Part shown: positions 1 through 8,181 of the stretch, piece after piece
Numbering within the stretch: the first letter of the stretch is position 1
How the letters are laid out: each line of letters opens with the position of its first letter
The notes under the pieces: model-generated
Told to the model about the DNA's origin: nothing
Seen by the model: only the letters and a program-made list of their open reading frames with translations
Databases searched by the model: none
Translations under genes and position numbers: made by a program
NCBI GenBank assembly: GCA_024710875.1
Contig: JANJTX010000129.1
Coordinates: forward strand, 1-33,682
DNA from: Anaerolineales bacterium
GTDB taxonomy: Bacteria > Chloroflexota > Anaerolineae > Anaerolineales > UBA11579
Direction: 5' to 3'
Length of the DNA: 33,682 bases

Positions 1-150
1 TTCCCGATTGAGGTGCTGATTGGCCGCCTGACCACCGAGCAAATCTGGCAGGGTTTCGCTGCCCAATTGCTCTGGATTGGCATCAGTTTTCTGATTGTTA
101 ACCTGGTTTGGAAACAGGGCTTGAAACGCTTTACAGCGGTAGGAGGCTGA
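1..150 (+). CDS. ABC-2 family transporter permease, C-terminal fragment
   Basis: Frame 1 is open from the window edge to a TGA at 148-150 and gives the last 49 residues of a membrane protein. It has one hydrophobic segment (around LLWIGISFLIVNLVW) and ends KQGLKRFTAVGG. That ending is typical of the first permease of the paired ABC-2 exporters (COG4587/COG3694 type), and the next gene is the matching second permease. The stop codon overlaps the next ATG (ATGA), so the two are almost certainly translationally coupled. The N-terminus and the partner ATPase lie outside the window. Family assignment is by tail motif and context only. Confidence 0.7.
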   Translation, partial: FPIEVLIGRLTTEQIWQGFAAQLLWIGISFLIVNLVWKQGLKRFTAVGG

Positions 151-941
151 TGATGATTCGTGCTTTTAAACTTTTCGGGTTGTTTGCCCGTATCAGCACC
201 CTCAACGAAATGCAATACCGCGCCAACTTCTTCATCCAGATGCTGCAATCGCTGATTGCCCTGGGCACCGGCCTGGCGGTGTTGGCGGTGGTTTTCAGTT
301 ATACCGACAACCTGCGCGGCTGGAGCAGCGGCGAATTGCTGGCCGTGATGGGTGTGCATATCCTGATGGGCGGCATCATGCGCACGGTCATCCAGCCCAA
401 CATGGGGCGTTTGATGGAAGAAGTGCAGGAAGGCACGCTGGATTTTGCCCTGACCAAGCCGGAAGACTCGCAGGTCATCGTCAGCGTGCGCCAGTTCGCC
501 ATCTGGGCGGTGGTGGATATCCTGATGGGCCTGATTGTGCTGCTGTGGGCGCTGGCGCGTATTGGCAACGCCACCACCCTGGGCAGTGCGGCCTTGTTTG
601 TGGTGGCCCTGTTCCTCGGTGCGATCATGATTTACTGCGTCTTCCTGATGTTCACCACCCTCGCCTTCTGGTTTGTGCGGGTGTGGGAACTGATGGAGAT
701 GTTTCAGAGTTTGTATCAGGCCGGGCGCTGGCCGGTGGGCATGTACCCGGATTGGCTGCGGGCGGGCCTGACCTACCTCATCCCGGTCGCGTTTGCGGTG
801 ACGGTGCCAGCCGAAGCGCTGACCGGCCGCCTCACGCCCCAGACCATGCTGATTGCCGCTGGCTTTACGCTGGTGCTGGCGATTGTATCCCGCAAAGTCT
901 GGCACTTCGGCCTTCGGCATTACACCAGCGCCTCATCGTAA
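150..941 (+). CDS. ABC-2 family transporter permease (COG3694-like)
   Basis: This is a polytopic inner-membrane protein of about 263 residues with roughly six hydrophobic segments, predicted to be the second permease of a two-permease ABC exporter. An ATG at 150 overlaps the previous stop and another follows at 153. An AGGAGG at 141-146 fits the 153 start slightly better (6 nt), but the proteins differ by one Met. A start further upstream at 108 would run through the previous gene and lacks support. The N-terminal pattern with NEMQYRANF, and the cytosolic stretch with RLMEEVQEGTLDFALTKP, resemble uncharacterised COG3694 permeases. The substrate is unknown; relatives are annotated as multidrug or viologen exporters, which cannot be shown here. 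Confidence 0.8.
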   Translation: MMIRAFKLFGLFARISTLNEMQYRANFFIQMLQSLIALGTGLAVLAVVFSYTDNLRGWSSGELLAVMGVHILMGGIMRTVIQPNMGRLMEEVQEGTLDFALTKPEDSQVIVSVRQFAIWAVVDILMGLIVLLWALARIGNATTLGSAALFVVALFLGAIMIYCVFLMFTTLAFWFVRVWELMEMFQSLYQAGRWPVGMYPDWLRAGLTYLIPVAFAVTVPAEALTGRLTPQTMLIAAGFTLVLAIVSRKVWHFGLRHYTSASS

Positions 942-959
942 ATCAACTAATCGCCTCGT

Positions 960-985
960 AACCGGCCATCGTAAGGTGGCCGGTT
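960..985 (+). terminator. Intrinsic terminator after the ABC permease
   Basis: A perfect 9-bp inverted repeat (AACCGGCCA / TGGCCGGTT) with an 8-nt loop is followed by TGTATTT. It lies between the convergent permease and PIG-L genes. The T-tail is modest and only on the plus strand. Confidence 0.6.
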
Positions 986-996
986 TGTATTTAAGC

Positions 997-1713
997 CTAC
1001 CCCGCCAGCCGTACCCGCCGGAAGGTCTCGGCGTACTCAAATGAAACCTGCTCGGCGCGCTCACTGTGGCGCTGGCGCAAACGTTCTTCCAGTTCGGCCG
1101 GGTCGCCAATCTGGCTTTTGTGTTCCCACAAGGCCCTGATTTTCTGGTCCATTGTAGCGCTGATGTCCACCCAGTAATTCGGCGTTTCGGTGAATTGCAG
1201 AAAGATATCCAGCACCTTGTGGGGTTCCAGCCCGGCGGCCTCGTGCTCGGGGAAGTTCAGGCGGTCGCGCGCCAGCGGAAAGACCGCATCCAGCACGGTA
1301 TCGCCCACTACGCGGTGGTCGGTATGGTTCAGCGCCATGTTCTGAAAAATACGCGTGGTCGGGTCATGGGTGATGAGCACATCCGGCCGGTGGGTGCGGA
1401 TCTGGCGCACGATGAGCTCGCGCAGCGCGGGCGTGTTCTGGATTTCGCCATCCGGCTGGCCGAGGAAGACCACATTCTGCACCCCCAGCACGGCCGCTGC
1501 GGCGCGCTGTTCGGCCTCACGCAGGGCTACCAGTTTTTCGGGAGTCATGTCATTGTCGGCCGTGCCTTTGCGGCCATCCGTGACAATCACAAAGGTAACG
1601 TTTGCGCCGCCCTGCACCCAGCGGGCGATGGTGCCGCCGGCGCCGAATTCGGGGTCATCCGGGTGGGCGACGATGAGCAGCACCCGCTCGGGCTGCGGAA
1701 AATTATTCGTCAT
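997..1713 (-). CDS. PIG-L/LmbE family metal-dependent deacetylase
   Basis: This 238-residue protein belongs to the PIG-L (LmbE) N-deacetylase fold, which typically removes acetyl groups from GlcNAc-type substrates; MshB and BshB act in mycothiol and bacillithiol synthesis. The metal site is visible: A-H17-P-D-D20 near the N-terminus and H130-x-D132-H133 later. The AHPDDPEFGAGG variant is common among uncharacterised members. There is no signal peptide, so it should be cytosolic. The ATG at 1713 is preceded by AAGGAGAT at ideal spacing. It appears monocistronic, between the terminator of the upstream gene and that of the convergent permease. The true substrate cannot be told from sequence. Confidence 0.9.
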   Translation of the reverse strand: MTNNFPQPERVLLIVAHPDDPEFGAGGTIARWVQGGANVTFVIVTDGRKGTADNDMTPEKLVALREAEQRAAAAVLGVQNVVFLGQPDGEIQNTPALRELIVRQIRTHRPDVLITHDPTTRIFQNMALNHTDHRVVGDTVLDAVFPLARDRLNFPEHEAAGLEPHKVLDIFLQFTETPNYWVDISATMDQKIRALWEHKSQIGDPAELEERLRQRHSERAEQVSFEYAETFRRVRLAG

Positions 1714-1744
1714 ACATATCTCCTTTTGGTTGGCAGTCCCGCTG

Positions 1745-1750
1745 ATTATA
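1745..1750 (-). promoter_or_regulatory. -10 element (TATAAT) for the PIG-L gene
   Basis: On the minus strand a perfect TATAAT lies about 31 nt upstream of the ATG, giving a short leader that contains the ribosome binding site. It sits directly in the T-rich tail of the preceding terminator. No consensus -35 is evident. Confidence 0.45.
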
Positions 1751-1785
1751 AAAGAAAGCCCCCAGCGAGGTCGCTCGCCAGGGGC
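1751..1785 (-). terminator. Intrinsic terminator after the small membrane protein gene
   Basis: On the minus strand a hairpin with outer GCCCC/GGGGC pairs and an inner GCGAG/CTCGC stem is followed by TTTCTTTT. It lies just downstream of the stop at 1808. Confidence 0.75.
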
Positions 1786-1807
1786 AATTCTCTTAAGTAA
1801 ACTGTTT

Positions 1808-2377
1808 TTACAGTTCGTCTTTGTCTAAATCCAGATTTACAGAAACGATTGGCTTGCGCTTGCCAAACAACGGGCGCACCATCAGCCAAATGCCCCAGGC
1901 AATCAGTAGCGCCGGCCAGTACGGGCCGAGCAGCGAGGGCTGGTTGAAGATGAACTGGCGGAAGAAAGTGCTGAACACGAGGAACAGGATAACGCTGGTC
2001 ATCATCGTATTCAGGCCTTCGCTCAGTGCTTTGCGGAACTTGCCCTGCAACAGATTATCCAGGAATACGCCAATGCCGACAAAACCGATGATGAGCGTCC
2101 AGGCATAGGCCCAGGCTTCCCATTCGCCGGTGCGGTTCATATAGAACAAGATACCGCCAATGCCCATCAGGATGCTGGCCGGTACCGCCAGGCCGCTTTC
2201 GCCGCCGATGATGGCCGCTACCAGGAACAACAACCCGAGGCCGACCACCCACATCGGCCATTCGGCAAAGCTATCCGCCCAGGCGGCCAGGCCGGGCACA
2301 AACTGCACTGCCAGAAACCAGCCGCCCACGAGCACCAGCAGTACGCCGATGGTAATACTTCCTCTACGAGATTCCAT
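1808..2377 (-). CDS. Multi-pass membrane protein, LiaI/DUF5668-like region
   Basis: This 189-residue integral membrane protein has two clusters of hydrophobic helices: about four segments in the first 110 residues and two after residue 125. They are separated by a basic cytosolic loop (QGKFRKALSEG). The pattern of short glycine-rich hairpins (ITIGVLLVLVGGWFLA, PYWPALLIAWGIWLMVRP) resembles the LiaI/LiaF-type transmembrane region of envelope-stress proteins. This is a resemblance, not a firm assignment. The tail is acidic (DLDLDKDEL). The ATG at 2377 has AAGGAG six bases upstream; a TTG at 2395 in frame lies upstream of that site and is rejected. The gene is flanked by terminators on both sides, so it is a single-gene unit. 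Confidence 0.75.
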   Translation of the reverse strand: MESRRGSITIGVLLVLVGGWFLAVQFVPGLAAWADSFAEWPMWVVGLGLLFLVAAIIGGESGLAVPASILMGIGGILFYMNRTGEWEAWAYAWTLIIGFVGIGVFLDNLLQGKFRKALSEGLNTMMTSVILFLVFSTFFRQFIFNQPSLLGPYWPALLIAWGIWLMVRPLFGKRKPIVSVNLDLDKDEL

Positions 2378-2441
2378 GTCCTGCTCCTTGAACAATTTGA
2401 TTCATGCTACTAATGATACGCAATTTCAGGCCAGGAGTTGC

Positions 2442-2475
2442 AAAAAACAGCCTCCCGGGTTGACCGGAAGGCTGT
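2442..2475 (-). terminator. Intrinsic terminator of clpC
   Basis: On the minus strand a hairpin with ACAGCCT/AGGCTGT and CCGG/CCGG stem segments runs into a TTTTTTG tract, 27 nt after the clpC stop. Confidence 0.85.
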
Positions 2476-2501
2476 GTGAAAACCAGAGACTTAAACAACG
2501 C

Positions 2502-4973
2502 TTAACTCTCTACATCCTGGGTTTTGCGGGCTTCGCGCCCGGGCTTAACGTGAAAGATCACTTCGTTTTCGTCGTTCACATCCGCCAGAATGGTGTCGCC
2601 GGGCTTGAATTCGCCCTTCAGCAGGCTGACCGAGAGCGGGCTTTCGACATGCTTTTGCAGCAGGCGCTTGAGTGGCCGCGCCCCAAAGGCCGGGTCGTAA
2701 CCGGTTTCGGCCAGCCAGTTGGCGGCCTTCGCCGAGAGCTCCACCTTCAGGCCGCGCTCCAGCAGGCGTTCGCGGATTTCCTGCATCTGCAACACCACGA
2801 TTTCCTTCATCTCCGCCACTGTGAGGGCCGAGAAGGTGATGATTTCGTCAATCCGATTGATGAATTCCGGCCGGAAGGTGTCCTTGAGGGCCTTCTCGAT
2901 TTTCTGGTGCGCCTGGCGCACTTCATCGCTGTCTTCGGCTTTCAGGAAGCCCAGCGAGCCGGACTTGCGCACAAACTCGGTGCCGAGGTTGCTGGTCATA
3001 ATCAGCACGGTGTTGCGGAAGTTCACCACCCGCCCCTGGCCATCCGTCAGGCGGCCATCGTCCAGGATTTGCAGCAGCGAGTTCCACACTTCCGGGTGCG
3101 CCTTTTCGATTTCGTCGAACAGAATCACGCGGTACGGGCGGCGGCGCACGGCTTCGGTCAGTTGGCCGCCTTCCTCGTAGCCCACGTATCCGGGCGGGGC
3201 GCCAAACAGGCGTGAGGCGGTGTGCTGTTCGCGGTATTCGCTCATGTCAATCCGCACGAGGGCGTCCTCGTCATCAAACATGAATTCGGCCAGCGCTTTG
3301 GCCAGCTCGGTCTTGCCGACGCCCGAAGGGCCAATGAAGATGAACGAGCCAATCGGCCGCTTGGGGTCCTTGAGGCCGGAGCGCGCCCGCCGGATGGCAT
3401 CTGCCAGGGCGTGGATGGCTTCCTTCTGGCCGATGATGCGCTCGCTCAAACGGTCTTCCATTTGCAGCAGTTTTTCGGACTCGGTTTCCAGCAACGTCGC
3501 CACAGGGATACCGGTCCATTGCGCCACCACTTCGGCGATGTCGTTCTCATCCACCAGTTCATCCAGTTGGTGTTCAGATTCCCACTTGTCTTTTTCGGCG
3601 TGGAACTTGTCTTCCACCCGCAGGCGCTCGGCTTTCTTTTCGGCGGCGCGCTCGTAGTCGCGCTCCAGCCCGGCCTGTTCTTCTTCGGCCAGCAGGCGGT
3701 CGAGTTCAGACTTCATCGCCTTCAGTTCCGGCGGCAGGGCCGATAGGCCGACCCGCAGTTTGGCGGCGGCTTCGTCCATCAGGTCAATGGCTTTGTCCGG
3801 CAGGCGCCGCTCGGTGACGTAGCGGGCCGAGAGCTTGACCGCCGCCGTGAGGGCCTCATCCGTAAAGCGCACTTTGTGGTGGGCTTCGTAGCGGTCACGC
3901 AGGCCCTGCAACATCAGTACGCTGTCTTCTTCGCTGGGCTCTTCCACATACACTGGGGCAAAGCGACGTTCAAGGGCGGCATCTTTTTCGATGAATTTCT
4001 GGTATTCGTCCAGCGTGGTGGCGCCGACCGCCTGCAACTCGCCGCGCGCCAGGGCCGGCTTGAGCATGTTGCTGGCATCCATGGCGCCCTGGGCTGCGCC
4101 GGCCCCCACGACCGTGTGCAGTTCATCAATAAACAGGATGATTTCACCTTCGCCGCGCTGTACTTCTTCAATGGCGGCTTTCAGGCGCTCTTCAAACTCG
4201 CCACGAAAGCGCGAGCCGGCAATCATCGCGCCGAGGTCGAGAGCAATGACTTTCTTGCCGGAGAGGATTTCAGGCACATCATTGGTGGAGATTTTCTGGG
4301 CCAGCCCTTCCACAATGGCGGTCTTGCCCACGCCCGCCTCGCCAATCAGCACCGGGTTGTTCTTGGTGCGGCGGCTCAAAATCTGGATAACGCGCATAAT
4401 TTCGGCATCCCGCCCGATGACCGGGTCGAGCTTGCCTTCGCGCGCTGCCAGGGTGAGGTCGCGCGAGAATTTCTCCAGCGTGCGGAAGCGGCTTTCAGCC
4501 TGCGGGTCGGTGATGCGCTGGCCGCCGCGCAGCTGGTTGATGCCATCCAGCACGCGTTCCTTGGTGATGCCGGCGCCTTCCAGCAGGCGGGCGGCCGGGG
4601 TGCTGCGCTCGCTCAAGATGGCGAGGAAGATGTGCTCGGTGGAGATGTACTCGTCTTTCAGGCGGTTGGCTTCTTCGTTGGCGAGGTCAATAATGCGCTT
4701 GACGCGCGGGGTGATGAAAATCTGGCCCGCGCCGCCGCCAAAGATATTGGCCTTGGGGCTGGTGCGCAAGATGTAGTCCAGCCGTTCGGTCAGGGCATCT
4801 GAATCGGCTTTGAGGATTTCAAGTAATTGGGTAATCACGCCCTGCGGCTGTTCAATCAGCGCCAGCAGGATGTGTTCGGTATCAATCTGGTTGTGGCCGT
4901 AGCGCTGGATGATTTCAGCGGCGCGCTGGGCGGCCTCCTGGGCACGCTCGGTGAAGCGGTCAAATCGCATCAT
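2502..4973 (-). CDS. clpC: ATP-dependent Clp protease ATP-binding subunit ClpC
   Basis: This 823-residue double-AAA+ unfoldase should feed substrates to ClpP. Domains in order: two Clp_N repeats (about 1-145); a first AAA+ module with Walker A GEAGVGKT (211-218) and Walker B ILFIDE (279-284); a short coiled middle domain (about 420-470) much smaller than in ClpB; and a second AAA+ module with GPSGVGKT (548-555), VILFDE (616-621) and a GARPLKR sensor-2 region. A LGF tripeptide at 674-676 lies where ClpP-binding loops sit, which separates it from the ClpB disaggregase. The start chosen is the ATG at 4973, with GGAG 8 nt upstream; a GTG at 4982 lies on top of that site. No CIRCE or obvious CtsR operator is seen. 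clpP is not in the window. Confidence 0.95.
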   Translation of the reverse strand: MMRFDRFTERAQEAAQRAAEIIQRYGHNQIDTEHILLALIEQPQGVITQLLEILKADSDALTERLDYILRTSPKANIFGGGAGQIFITPRVKRIIDLANEEANRLKDEYISTEHIFLAILSERSTPAARLLEGAGITKERVLDGINQLRGGQRITDPQAESRFRTLEKFSRDLTLAAREGKLDPVIGRDAEIMRVIQILSRRTKNNPVLIGEAGVGKTAIVEGLAQKISTNDVPEILSGKKVIALDLGAMIAGSRFRGEFEERLKAAIEEVQRGEGEIILFIDELHTVVGAGAAQGAMDASNMLKPALARGELQAVGATTLDEYQKFIEKDAALERRFAPVYVEEPSEEDSVLMLQGLRDRYEAHHKVRFTDEALTAAVKLSARYVTERRLPDKAIDLMDEAAAKLRVGLSALPPELKAMKSELDRLLAEEEQAGLERDYERAAEKKAERLRVEDKFHAEKDKWESEHQLDELVDENDIAEVVAQWTGIPVATLLETESEKLLQMEDRLSERIIGQKEAIHALADAIRRARSGLKDPKRPIGSFIFIGPSGVGKTELAKALAEFMFDDEDALVRIDMSEYREQHTASRLFGAPPGYVGYEEGGQLTEAVRRRPYRVILFDEIEKAHPEVWNSLLQILDDGRLTDGQGRVVNFRNTVLIMTSNLGTEFVRKSGSLGFLKAEDSDEVRQAHQKIEKALKDTFRPEFINRIDEIITFSALTVAEMKEIVVLQMQEIRERLLERGLKVELSAKAANWLAETGYDPAFGARPLKRLLQKHVESPLSVSLLKGEFKPGDTILADVNDENEVIFHVKPGREARKTQDVES

Positions 4974-5073
4974 GGCAAACACTCCATATCCGGTCTGCGG
5001 GGTCGGATGGCCGCAAACCTGCGCACGGACACTCGATTTTAATCACAGACGTGGGGGAACAAATTTCAAGACA

Positions 5074-5079
5074 ATTATA
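5074..5079 (-). promoter_or_regulatory. Candidate -10 element (TATAAT) for clpC
   Basis: The 171-nt gap between clpC and the DUF389 gene contains a minus-strand TATAAT about 100 nt upstream of the clpC start. A CTGACA lies 20 nt further upstream, which is too far for an ordinary -35, so this is a weak call. A clear terminator for the DUF389 gene is not visible in this gap. Confidence 0.3.
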
Positions 5080-5144
5080 CAGGGGCTTGGTATGCAGTTT
5101 GTCAGATTCGCGTTAGAGAATTGTAGGCGGGGTTAGAATAAACA

Positions 5145-6623
5145 TTACGGCGCCCGCGTCGGCGTAACCGTCACCGGGTTGAGGTTGTACTGTGGCAGCC
5201 AGCCGGTGCGGCCTTCGCGGTCGCGCACTTCCAGCCACACCCAGCCATCCACAATTTCATAGCCATACAACACCGTCACCACGCTGCCGGCCGGCAAAAA
5301 GCCAATCCGGGCCTGGTCCAGCCCCGGCCCGGCGCGTAACGAGAGGCCTTCGCCGCTCACCCGCCACACGGCCGCCAGCCCCGGCGTGGGCGTGTAGGTG
5401 GCAGTAGCGGTTGCAGTGGCGCTGGCCGTGGGGGTGCGGCTGGCGGTGGCTGTAAAGGTGGCTGTTGGGCGAGGGGTACTACTGGCACTCTGACTTGGGC
5501 TGAAAGTGGCCGTGAAGGTAGGGGGCACGCGCGGGTCTAGCCGGGCGGCCAGCACCTGGTTGACCTGCAGCCGTACCGGGCGCTGTAAATCAGAAGCGAT
5601 ATTGGCCTGCAACTCCACAATGTCCGCATAGCGCAGGTTTTGGGCGGTGAGAATCGCGATCTCCATATCCAGGGCATCCCCGCTTTCCTGCCAGGAGATA
5701 TCGGTTAATTCGCCGTCAATGGCAGTCACTTCTTCGAGAACGACCTGATTGATTTGCCGGCTCAAATTGGCATCCAGCACGAAGCGGTACGACTGGTAGC
5801 CCAGCGGCAAGAGCAGCAGGCCAGAAAAAGTCAGCGAAACGAGCAGCGAGCGCGGCAGACGCCCCTCGGCGTTGCGGCCGGGCGGCGAAAACCCCATAAT
5901 GAAGAACAACAGGCTGGCCGAAGCCGCAATCGTCACGGCGTTGGTGATGAAGAGCAGAAAAGCGCCGCCGGCCACATCCCAGCGGCCGAGCGCAATGCCA
6001 ATCCCCACGGTGCATAGCGGTGGCATCAGGGCCGTGGCAATCGCCACCCCCGGCATGGCCGCTGAAAGCTGGGGCTGGATGAGGGCAAACGTGGCTGCCA
6101 GCCCACCCGCCAGCGCCACGCCGAAGTCAAAGGGGGTCGGCCGGGTGCGTGAGAGCACCTCGGAGGGCAGGTCCTGTAAGCTGATGAAAGGCAGCAGTGA
6201 ATTCGTCAGCGTGATAAGAATGGAGATGACCATCGCCACCAGGGCGCCGCGCAGCAGGGCGGTGCTGGCCGAGCGCACCAGCGTGGTATCGCCTTTGATG
6301 CTGGCCAGCCCCAGCCCGAGAATCGGCGACATGAGCGGCGCAACCAGCATCGCCCCGATGATGGTCGCGGCCGAGTTAATCAGCAAGCCGAACGTGGCAA
6401 TCATGCAGGAAAGCACCACCAGCACGAAGAAGTCAAAATCGGGCGTGGAGGACTCACGCAACTTCATGATGACTTCGGCCTGGCGTTCAATGCCAACCGG
6501 CGGCAGGACGCGCCGGATAAGATGCCGGAAGTAGATACGCAGCCGGTTCAGGAAGTACAGCAACAATGGCCCGAGTTTATTGGGCGGGGGCGGCAGAGGA
6601 GCGCTGGAGGGCGGGTTTTGCAT
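5145..6623 (-). CDS. DUF389/TIGR00341 membrane protein with C-terminal SH3 domain
   Basis: This 492-residue fusion has three parts. Residues about 40-300 are a DUF389 (TIGR00341-like) region with six or so membrane helices and the conserved stretches SAATIIGAMLVAPLMSPILG and MPGVAIATALMPPLCTVGIG. Residues about 305-365 form a soluble alpha/beta segment. A Thr/Ser/Pro/Ala-rich linker (about 368-425) then leads to a bacterial SH3-like domain (WRVSGEGLSLRAGPG to TGWLPQYN). The function of DUF389 is not established. The SH3 domain suggests attachment to cell wall or another extracytoplasmic ligand. The ATG at 6623 has no ribosome binding site; a TACAAT sits 9 nt upstream, so the mRNA may be leaderless. 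Confidence 0.85.
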   Translation of the reverse strand: MQNPPSSAPLPPPPNKLGPLLLYFLNRLRIYFRHLIRRVLPPVGIERQAEVIMKLRESSTPDFDFFVLVVLSCMIATFGLLINSAATIIGAMLVAPLMSPILGLGLASIKGDTTLVRSASTALLRGALVAMVISILITLTNSLLPFISLQDLPSEVLSRTRPTPFDFGVALAGGLAATFALIQPQLSAAMPGVAIATALMPPLCTVGIGIALGRWDVAGGAFLLFITNAVTIAASASLLFFIMGFSPPGRNAEGRLPRSLLVSLTFSGLLLLPLGYQSYRFVLDANLSRQINQVVLEEVTAIDGELTDISWQESGDALDMEIAILTAQNLRYADIVELQANIASDLQRPVRLQVNQVLAARLDPRVPPTFTATFSPSQSASSTPRPTATFTATASRTPTASATATATATYTPTPGLAAVWRVSGEGLSLRAGPGLDQARIGFLPAGSVVTVLYGYEIVDGWVWLEVRDREGRTGWLPQYNLNPVTVTPTRAP

Positions 6624-6632
6624 GGCGAGAGT

Positions 6633-6638
6633 ATTGTA
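6633..6638 (-). promoter_or_regulatory. -10-like TACAAT placed for a leaderless transcript
   Basis: The minus-strand hexamer TACAAT ends exactly 9 nt before the ATG of the DUF389-SH3 gene, and no Shine-Dalgarno lies between. Transcription would start at or within about three bases of the start codon. The same spacing recurs at gatB and mutS2. Confidence 0.45.
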
Positions 6639-6649
6639 CCGAAGGGCGC

Positions 6650-6686
6650 AAATAAAAACAGCCGATTTCGTGAGGAAATCGGCTGT
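6650..6686 (-). terminator. Intrinsic terminator of glutamate dehydrogenase gene
   Basis: A perfect 12-bp stem (ACAGCCGATTTC / GAAATCGGCTGT) with a 5-nt loop is followed on the minus strand by TTTTATTT, 24 nt after the stop at 6710. Confidence 0.9.
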
Positions 6687-6709
6687 TGAAAAGCGGGGAG
6701 GGGAGCGGC

Positions 6710-7996
6710 TTACAACCAGCCGCGCATTTCCATCGCTTCGACCACTTTGCCAATTGAGACCATATAGGCTGCATCGCGCATAAAGGCCTTCTCGCGCAGG
6801 CTCATTTCCAGCACATTGGCGAAGGCGCGGGTCATCTTGGTATCCAGGCGTTCCAGGACTTCATCCTTCTGCCAGTAGAAGTTCATGTCGTTTTGCACGC
6901 CTTCAAAATAAGACACCGTCACCCCGCCGGCATTGCACAAAAAGTCTGGAATAACGAAAATATTATTCTTTTCCAGAACGGCATCGGCTTCCGGAGTGGT
7001 GGGGCCATTGGCGCCCTCGGCCACGATTTTGACCCGGGCGCTGATTTTATTGACGCTTTCCCCGGTAATCTGGGCTTCCAGAGCAGAGGGGATGAGCACA
7101 TCCACATCCTTGCTTATCCAGGCTTCGCCTTCTTCAATTTCATAGCCGGCGGCCGTCGCTTTGCTCTTGTCGATACTGCCGTATTGGTCGGTGATGCTCA
7201 TCAGGAAATCGGCATCCACGCCATCCTTGTGCGAAACGGTGTACGGGGCGCGGTCTTCGCGGTCCCAGTAGGAGACGCAAACGACCTTGCCGCCCAGAAT
7301 TTCCTTAAAGCCCTTGGCGGCGTACTGCGCCACATTGCCAAAGCCCTGCACCGCTGCAGTGGATTTGGCCGGGTCCAGCTTGAGATGCTTCATGGCTTCG
7401 CGTACGTTGTAAATCACGCCATAACCGGTGGCCTCGGTGCGGCCCAGCGAGCCGCCGCTGCCCACCGGCTTGCCCGTGATAACGCCGGGGGTGTACTCGC
7501 CCACCAGTTTGGAATATTCGTCCATCATCCAGCCCATCATCTGGCTGTTGGTGCCGACGTCCGGGGCGGGCACATCCAGGCGCGGCCCGATGTTGCGGTG
7601 AATCTGGCCGATCCAGCCGCGGGTCAGTTTTTCTTTTTCAGGCAGAGAGAGGGTAGCCGAGTCGACCGCCACACCACCTTTGCCGCCACCGAGCGGGATA
7701 TCGGCCACGGCGCATTTCCAGGTCATCCACATCGCCAGGGCGCGCACTGTGTCCATTGTTTCCGAGGGGTGAAAGCGAATGCCGCCCTTGCTGGGGCCGC
7801 GCGCATCGTTGTGCTGGACGCGGTAGCCAAAGAATACGCGAATGTTGCCATCATCCATCTTAACTGGAATCTGGAACTTAAACTCACGGGTCGGCCAGCG
7901 TAAAATCTCGCGCACCTGTGAGTCGAGGTTGAGCATTTCGGCCACATCGTCGAATTGCTTTTGGGCCATTTCAAAGGCGTTGGTGGTATTGGACAT
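6710..7996 (-). CDS. gdhA: Glu/Leu/Phe/Val dehydrogenase, glutamate dehydrogenase
   Basis: This 428-residue cytosolic enzyme interconverts glutamate and 2-oxoglutarate plus ammonia, using NAD(P). Its length fits the hexameric class. Substrate and catalytic residues are visible: K70 in GPSKGGIRFHP, K94 in MTWKCAV, catalytic K106 in PLGGGKGGV and D146 in PAPDVGTN. The Rossmann motif is QGFGNVAQYAA (217-227). Cofactor preference cannot be decided by eye. The ATG at 7996 has AAGGAA 8 nt upstream. It is a single-gene unit ending in a strong hairpin, and candidate promoters lie upstream. Together with alanine and P5C dehydrogenases in this window it suggests amino-acid catabolism, although the enzyme could also assimilate ammonia. 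Confidence 0.95.
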   Translation of the reverse strand: MSNTTNAFEMAQKQFDDVAEMLNLDSQVREILRWPTREFKFQIPVKMDDGNIRVFFGYRVQHNDARGPSKGGIRFHPSETMDTVRALAMWMTWKCAVADIPLGGGKGGVAVDSATLSLPEKEKLTRGWIGQIHRNIGPRLDVPAPDVGTNSQMMGWMMDEYSKLVGEYTPGVITGKPVGSGGSLGRTEATGYGVIYNVREAMKHLKLDPAKSTAAVQGFGNVAQYAAKGFKEILGGKVVCVSYWDREDRAPYTVSHKDGVDADFLMSITDQYGSIDKSKATAAGYEIEEGEAWISKDVDVLIPSALEAQITGESVNKISARVKIVAEGANGPTTPEADAVLEKNNIFVIPDFLCNAGGVTVSYFEGVQNDMNFYWQKDEVLERLDTKMTRAFANVLEMSLREKAFMRDAAYMVSIGKVVEAMEMRGWL

Positions 7997-8050
7997 GCGT
8001 GGGTTCCTTGTGTCTCAAGAGGTGTAGGGGCGCGGCGCGCCGTCAAATCG

Positions 8051-8078
8051 AGTGTACTTGTTTCAGGCTCGTCGTCAA
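8051..8078 (-). promoter_or_regulatory. Candidate promoter of glutamate dehydrogenase gene
   Basis: On the minus strand TTGACG (8073-8078) and TACACT (8051-8056) are 16 nt apart and would give a leader of about 50 nt. Confidence 0.4.
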
Positions 8079-8137
8079 GGTATATGGCCAGCATTGAGGA
8101 CGAACGGCCCACAGAATACAGGAAACCTGACATCCAA

Positions 8138-8146
8138 ATTATAGCA
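8138..8146 (-). promoter_or_regulatory. Alternative extended -10 (TGCTATAAT) upstream of gdhA
   Basis: On the minus strand an extended -10, TGC followed by TATAAT, lies about 142 nt upstream of the gdhA start and shortly after the gatB stop. It has no good -35. Either this or the promoter at 8051-8078, or both, may drive gdhA. Confidence 0.4.
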
Positions 8147-8181
8147 GGGCCGCGGGGTTCAGGCTGGCGAGTGAGGTGGAC

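Noticed and set aside
3876-4802. 308-codon plus-strand open frame within clpC
   Set aside because: It is the complement of conserved ClpC coding sequence in a GC-rich genome; no ribosome binding site and no protein-like pattern.
4974-5144. CIRCE or CtsR heat-shock operator upstream of clpC
   Set aside because: No TTAGCACTC inverted repeat and no GGTCAAA-type heptad repeats are present in the gap.
5400-5520. Repetitive DNA in the Thr/Pro linker of the DUF389 protein as a possible CRISPR or satellite
   Set aside because: It is codon-level low complexity encoding a Thr/Ala/Pro stalk, with no constant repeat-spacer spacing.
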